Below, one piece after another: positions 59,801-64,000 of a stretch of DNA of 64,000 nucleotides. The notes below the pieces were generated by a model. The model had not been told where the DNA came from, searched no databases, and worked only from the letters and a program-made list of their open reading frames with translations. Positions within the stretch are counted from its first letter, which is position 1, and each line of letters opens with the position of its first letter. The position numbers and the translations under genes are program-made. This DNA comes from Plotosus lineatus (lineage: Eukaryota; Chordata; Actinopteri; Siluriformes; Plotosidae), in contig CM045751.1 of the NCBI GenBank assembly GCA_024760905.1, positions 9,986,001 to 10,050,000 on the forward strand, in the 5' to 3' direction.

Positions 59801-60741
59801 AGCGAGAGCGGGGAAAAGTCCCTACTTTGATTTATAATGTCTTCCCTCTCATGCAGGCAGTGTGGGAAGACAAGTTACCACTGAGCAAGCACTCGGATTT
59901 CAGCCACTTTATGTGGAGGGAAGTCATTTTCTGGGGAACATAAATTAACTTAGATATAAAGGGTTATATACACTGGGTAATGGTACTTTGCAGAGATATT
60001 TGTATGTATATCATAATTACATTGTTTTACTTGAAGGTTTCTCTTTGGTGGTAACAGACCTACAGCACTCCACCTCACCCCACACCCAAATTTAAAAAAA
60101 AAAAAAACCACCAAAAGTCGGAGTTTGGTGTCGACCCAAAATGTCATGGACTATTATTCCCTGCCCTGCCACGACCGCCTCCATTGTGATTTAGTCACAC
60201 TGTGCTCCAGTATGAGCCCTCACAGAAACATCCCCCAACTACACATTTCCTTATAGATGACTATTTTCAGTGGCTTTTTCAGTTTGGAATCAAATGCTCA
60301 GCCTGGTTCATTCCAAATGAAATTCCATTATTTCCCTGATCTGCAGATGTCAACTTCATCGCAAGCCCTCCCTCGATGATTGCGGCAGGAAGCGTTGCTG
60401 CTGCTGTCCAGGGACTCTACTTGAAGGGCGCCGACAGTTCTTTATCTTCCCAGAATCTTACCAACTACCTATCCCAAGTTATCAGGAGTGACCCAGTAAG
60501 TCCCTCGCTTCCTTTTCCAAACAACGTCTGTCAGTATCAAGTTTGATTCCCAATCGATTCCAAATGTTTCTGGTTTCTTCTACAGGACTGTCTTCGATCG
60601 TGCCAGGAGCAGATCGAATCTCTGCTGGAGTCCAGTCTGAGGCAGGCGCAGCAGCAAAACATCTCCACAGAAAGCAAACGCGTGGAGGAGGACGTGGATC
60701 TGTCTTGCACTCCTACAGACGTCAGGGACATTAACATCTGA
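56455..60741 (+). CDS. ccnd1: Cyclin D1, five coding exons, 292 aa
   Basis: G1/S-specific cyclin D1. In the known family it binds and activates CDK4/CDK6, which phosphorylate retinoblastoma-family proteins in the nucleus. The protein starts [10 protein letters not shown], giving the LxCxE Rb-binding motif at L5-C7-E9; MEHQL rather than MELLC separates D1 from D2 and D3. The N-terminal cyclin box covers about residues 28-152, with the [11 protein letters not shown] block, NYLDRFLS and K112 of the CDK-contact region (ASKMKET). The C-terminal cyclin fold follows ([24 protein letters not shown]). The tail carries [11 protein letters not shown], with T283-P284 matching the human T286 phosphodegron. 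Exons are 198, 216, 160, 149 and 156 nt, the arrangement expected of vertebrate CCND1, and join in frame without a stop. The length (292) is close to human (295). The acidic run before the degron is shorter than in human. The start is the first ATG of the leader, in good context (gccATGG). Confidence 0.98.
58068..58283 (+). CDS. ccnd1: ccnd1 exon 2, residues 67-138
   Basis: The acceptor is ttcccag|gtgtgtgaa and the donor is ctattg|gtaatc, both phase 0. It encodes the cyclin-box core: [20 protein letters not shown], then K112 in ASKMKET and the [15 protein letters not shown] block. Residue 135 is Cys in RPCELL where human has Glu. Intron 2 is only 386 nt. Confidence 0.97.
58670..58829 (+). CDS. 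ccnd1: ccnd1 exon 3, residues 139-191 plus first base of 192
   Basis: The acceptor is ccttacag|caaatggag and the donor is gcaacag|gtatgc. The exon is 160 nt and ends one base into the Asp192 codon (phase 1). It encodes [14 protein letters not shown], the hinge between the two cyclin folds, then [10 protein letters not shown] and [13 protein letters not shown]. Intron 3, at 1,517 nt, is the longest in the gene and includes a poly-T tract near 59278-59297. Confidence 0.97.
60347..60495 (+). CDS. ccnd1: ccnd1 exon 4, residues 192-241
   Basis: The acceptor is ctgcag|atgtcaac and the donor is gaccca|gtaagt, a near-consensus donor. The exon is 149 nt. It encodes the second cyclin fold segment: [20 protein letters not shown], then a variable serine-rich loop and [11 protein letters not shown]. 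The first two bases complete the split Asp192 codon. Intron 4 is 90 nt, the shortest in the gene. Confidence 0.97.
60586..60741 (+). CDS. ccnd1: ccnd1 exon 5 (coding part), residues 242-292 and stop
   Basis: The acceptor is ttctacag|gactgtctt. It encodes [20 protein letters not shown], a Gln-rich stretch, a short acidic run (EEDVD) and the conserved C-terminal [12 protein letters not shown]283-P284 is the predicted GSK3-type phosphodegron controlling nuclear export and turnover in this family. The stop is TGA at 60739-60741. Confidence 0.97.
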   Translation, partial: DCLRSCQEQIESLLESSLRQAQQQNISTESKRVEEDVDLSCTPTDVRDINI

Positions 60742-61747
60742 TGGTGCTGCCCTATGTCTAGAGTCTTGTTTTTTTCATTGGGGTAATGGGCTTTGACCAG
60801 AGGCTTCATGAGACTAGAGGGCACACAGTCCCCACACCACCAGAGCCCACACAGACACCTCAAGAAATCCTAATCAGTCCCTCAGAGTGCCCTTGCTGTT
60901 GACCCCTCAGTGGCACCCCCAGTGGCCTTCATGATTGGGCTGTTGCCAGCCAGGACCTCCAGAAGAGGACAAGGGAAGGATAGAAACCCTGATCATCCCT
61001 TCCACATAGCTTATTTCTCTTTTTTCAATCCCTCTTCACATAACTTGAGTCAAAAAAAGACAAAAAATGTATAGTTAATTTAGGTTTTTTTAAAATTGAA
61101 ACCGCTGCATATATTATTTATGTAGTTGGTACTTGTCTAATGTACAGACAAGGAAATAGCTTGGTAATTTTATTTCAAGTGTTTCAATAACCATTATTTG
61201 AAAGAGAAGAGGAATTATTTTGCTTCTTTTTACTCTTTCTTTTAGCTAGTCTAATGTCACACATGCTAACAGTCACCTGGCCATTTCTTCCCCTTTTATT
61301 TTGGTTTGTTTTGTTTTTGCAGTCTAGGCATGTGTATGTATCCCCGCTTGCTTATGCGTTTAGTCACTTTATTCTATTGTCTAGACTTTTAAAATCCCTA
61401 ACGTTTCTTTGTTTCTTTCAAAATGGCTTGTGTAACCTTAGTATATTTTATTAAGCATGTGTTATTCTATGTTATGATTTAGAGGCCTGTGGATTGCCAA
61501 AGCTAAGGCTTTAATTTAACACCGGACAGAACCATTTCCATTTCCCCCACCACCTTTTTTTTTTTTTTTTTTTTTTTTGTTTTTTTTTGTTTGTTTGACT
61601 GATTGTCCTCACTACCAATGCCATCACTGGTTGTGACACAATAAGCTTGTCTCCTAACCCGCTTCCTGTTACATTCGCAGTGCAATCCACAGTCTACCTT
61701 CTCTTTAGATTTATGTATTATAATCTAAAACCATTCCATTTATAAAA

Positions 61748-61754
61748 GCACTTT
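61748..61754 (+). promoter_or_regulatory. miR-17/20-family seed match (gcacttt)
   Basis: A 7-mer match in the 3' UTR. Mammalian cyclin D1 is a reported miR-17/20 target. The motif is short, so chance occurrence is possible. Confidence 0.35.
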
Positions 61755-62394
61755 CAGTCCGTCTTGTAAGGCTGACTTATGAAAAAAAAAAAAAAAAATC
61801 CACATTTGTAAAACAAAACTGAAAAAAAAAAAAAAATGGAATGGGGTAGGATTTGATGACAGGTTTGCTTCCTGTCCGCAGCACGGAGCAGGTCTCTTTA
61901 TGGTGTTATAGGTTAGAAAGAGAGAAATGGAGAGTTGGGGGGGAATGGATTCTCAAATCAGTAGAGCAGGATTACAACCATCACTGTCCTCCTGGCTGAG
62001 ACGGATGCTGGAGAACGTTGAGGTGTAATCTCGATGAGCGTGACCTCATGCAAGCCTGCGGCCGTTTAGCTCCAGGTCCATTGATGCTTTTAAAACACTA
62101 AAGTAAGAAAAGCTAGTACAAAGATTGAGAAATATTTATTTTGTTCTATTCCCCCCTCGTATAAGGCCAGTATGGAACGTGACAACAGGATGCCTGGGTT
62201 TTGTAGTGTGCTCAACACACAAATGTTTGCTATCGTGTGTGAAATGTTTTTTTTTTTTGTTTGTTGTTTTTTTCCTTGGAAGATCCGAGAACGCCATAGT
62301 TAATGTGCAGAGTTAAACACGTACTGAATGAGAAATAAGCAAACAAAATAACAGAACGGCAAGAGAAAACTAAGTGCTGTGGCCTCTAGAAGAT

Positions 62395-62402
62395 TTTGCA
62401 CA
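62395..62402 (+). promoter_or_regulatory. miR-19-family 8-mer seed match (tttgcaca)
   Basis: An 8-mer complementary to the miR-19 seed with flanking A, in the ccnd1 3' UTR. A candidate only; conservation is unchecked. Confidence 0.35.
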
Positions 62403-62693
62403 AGCCCCAAAATGTAATGTCCTCTCTCAACTCTCAGTGGAGAATACAGGGACAAAGACGGACGTTAGAGGTGGCAGAGTGAGACGTTAAAAGGGGTAAC
62501 GCCTGGACATCAGAAAGTAACTGCAGAAATAAACTAAGGTGTTTGTACAATGAGAAAAGAAGACAACACAGGAGCACACACTCCTCATATTTAGCTGCTA
62601 CGGTGGGATTTCCGGCAAGTATGAAACTTTGAATGAAAAAAAGAAAGAAAAAAAAAAAAAAGAAAAGACATGCTTTGTTCTCTTGTCTTGTTT

Positions 62694-62701
62694 TGCTGCT
62701 A
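62694..62701 (+). promoter_or_regulatory. miR-15/16-family 8-mer seed match (tgctgcta)
   Basis: This is the complement of the miR-15/16 seed plus A in the ccnd1 3' UTR. Cyclin D1 is an established miR-15/16 target in mammals. A second identical 8-mer lies at 63601. Confidence 0.5.
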
Positions 62702-63387
62702 TTTTTGGTTTTGTCTATGTATAATGTCAATATACTGCCATAGGTTTTTAATTTTCTCATAGAAAATTATGATATTGACATCTGTTTCTTTTGGTAGTTT
62801 TTACGTGATCAGTTTTTATGTGATTTCTGCGCTATTCCAAAAAAAGAGGGGAAAAAAGAAAAAATAGACAAATTTTCCTGTTTTTACCCACAATACCTCA
62901 ACCAGTTATGATTTAGTAATTTTTTTTTTTTTTTTTTTTTTTTCCCTCAGTCCTGTCTTTTGTTTTACTTGGTTATTCAGTGTCTGCTGGTCCGGTAATC
63001 GGACAACCCATTATACATTGCATTCTCCTTCTGGGTCCTGATATGAGCAAAAAAAAAAAAGGCAAAAAGACAGAGAGGAGAGAGAGAAAAGAGTAAGAGA
63101 GCGCATTTAAATTAAATTGGTGCCATAAACAACCTGATTATATAACTCATTTGAGTTGTTAACTGTTTCATTGAAAGAGACTTTTATCTCCCCACCTTTT
63201 GGCCCCTTGCGGCTTATACTTAATGTATTTATGAAGCTTTTGCTCAAACTGAAAGCAGACATAAATTTGTGAATTTTACAAAGCCATAGTATTGTAGTAA
63301 TTTAACATGGCTGCCATGTCAAAAGCCGAATATGTTGCCTTAAACACAGGAAGCTTGGCATGTTAACATCACATGTGTCGATATCAC

Positions 63388-63393
63388 AATAAA
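63388..63393 (+). terminator. Proximal AATAAA poly(A) signal
   Basis: A canonical AATAAA about 410 bp before the distal cluster, followed about 25-40 bp later by T-rich sequence. It could give a shorter ccnd1 transcript. Confidence 0.45.
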
Positions 63394-63542
63394 TGGCATG
63401 TAGATGCAACCAGCAGTAGTTCGTTTCTTTTTCGTACTGCATTCACGGAAGATTTCAAAAATTGTAACTTTTGTTTATTTTCAACATCAGCAGTTGATCC
63501 TTGATTCCCCTCCTCTCCCTTCCCAGTCCATTTCCCTTTGAG

Positions 63543-63544
<2 letters not shown>

Positions 63545-63598
<54 letters not shown>
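63545..63598. repeat. (TA)n microsatellite in the ccnd1 3' UTR
   Basis: About 27 TA units without interruption, transcribed if the distal poly(A) site is used. Confidence 0.9.
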
Positions 63599-63600
<2 letters not shown>

Positions 63601-63608
63601 TGCTGCTA
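63601..63608 (+). promoter_or_regulatory. miR-15/16-family 8-mer seed match (second site)
   Basis: tgctgcta occurs again just after the (TA)n run and before the distal poly(A) cluster, so use of the proximal poly(A) site at 63388 would remove it while keeping the site at 62694. Confidence 0.5.
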
Positions 63609-63798
63609 TGTGTTCTGCATTGTGACTGGAGAAAGGCCTTTTATATCTCATAAGAGGTGCAGCTTGGAGTTATAGTTATTGGGTGGGGGACAAAACCACA
63701 CATTTTTATCCTCTGGATAGTTTCAGGAATGTTTGTTACCTCAAAACAAAAAAGAAAGAAAGGAAAAAAAAACTAATGAGCTGCATGTTTTGCAAGCT

Positions 63799-63835
63799 AA
63801 TAAATATAGATTTTTAAATAAATTAAGTAAATAAA
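63799..63835 (+). terminator. Cluster of three AATAAA poly(A) signals
   Basis: AATAAA occurs at 63799-63804, 63817-63822 and 63830-63835, followed by a GT-rich stretch (ctggtgtgcaggttttcagg near 63853). It is the best candidate for the distal 3' end of ccnd1, giving a UTR length similar to mammalian CCND1. Confidence 0.65.
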
Positions 63836-64000
63836 TGTAAAAGAAAAGACAAGCTGGTGTGCAGGTTTTCAGGTGTTTGTTTTGAATGTGCAAGGAGAGA
63901 TGTTGACTCGGAGCCCATCAGAGCAGTCACTGCATCCTCCTTTCCACCAGAACCGTCAAAAGCTCGGCTTTGTGTCTTGTAAATTCGAGCAGTTGCTCTT

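Larger units (their letters stand above)
60742..63850 (+). other. ccnd1: ccnd1 3' UTR (predicted)
   Basis: There is no further coding signal after the stop. The roughly 3.1 kb is AT-rich with several ATTTA-type motifs (for example aatatttatttt near 62131 and gtatttatg near 63224), as expected of a short-lived cyclin D1 message. It holds long T or A tracts (61557-61578, 61780-61797, 62922-62943), a (TA)n run at 63545-63598 and candidate miRNA seed matches. The end is inferred from the AATAAA cluster at 63799-63835. Sequence from 63850 to 64000 is probably downstream flank. Confidence 0.8.

Overview
The window looks like a nuclear chromosome segment from a teleost fish. The evidence is a spliced vertebrate cyclin D1 gene near the right end, surrounded by repeat types typical of fish genomes: tRNA-headed SINEs, V-SINE-like elements, an RTE-like LINE, Tc1, hAT and pogo/Tigger-type DNA transposons, and many long (TA)n, (CA)n and (GA)n microsatellites. 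The species cannot be fixed from the sequence alone.

The only host gene I can support is ccnd1 on the plus strand. It has five coding exons (56455-56652, 58068-58283, 58670-58829, 60347-60495, 60586-60741), all with GT-AG introns, and encodes 292 residues. The promoter and 5' UTR lie roughly at 55700-56454. The 3' UTR starts at 60742 and runs to a cluster of AATAAA signals at 63799-63835, with an earlier AATAAA at 63388.

The roughly 56 kb upstream of ccnd1 carries no recognisable host exon. The open frames there are either translations of microsatellites or remains of mobile elements. The main layers are: (1) an abundant tRNA-headed SINE, here called SINE-I, found with two alternative 3' halves, tail A shared with the local RTE-like LINE and tail B shared with the local V-SINE-like element; (2) 5'-truncated RTE-like LINE copies at 705, 4290, 12836 and about 32994, several with visible target-site duplications; (3) a second tRNA-headed SINE (SINE-II) in five copies; (4) a roughly 500 bp TA-flanked MITE in seven copies and a 560-650 bp TA-flanked MITE in three; (5) a pogo/Tigger element with a broken transposase start (3663-4815), a hAT relic with a BED zinc-finger fragment (32596-33420), a Tc1 transposase relic (41565-42260) and a TIR-bounded region of uncertain class (38690-39475).

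Several insertions are nested, so their order can be read: LINE into pogo/Tigger element, LINE into MITE, LINE into hAT, and a telomere-repeat-bearing inverted-repeat element into a SINE at 48079-48696. The stretches at 15.2-16.9, 35.1-38.7, 49.2-52.4 and 53.1-55.7 kb show little repeat signature and are the best places to look for distal ccnd1 enhancers; that is inference, not something seen in the sequence.
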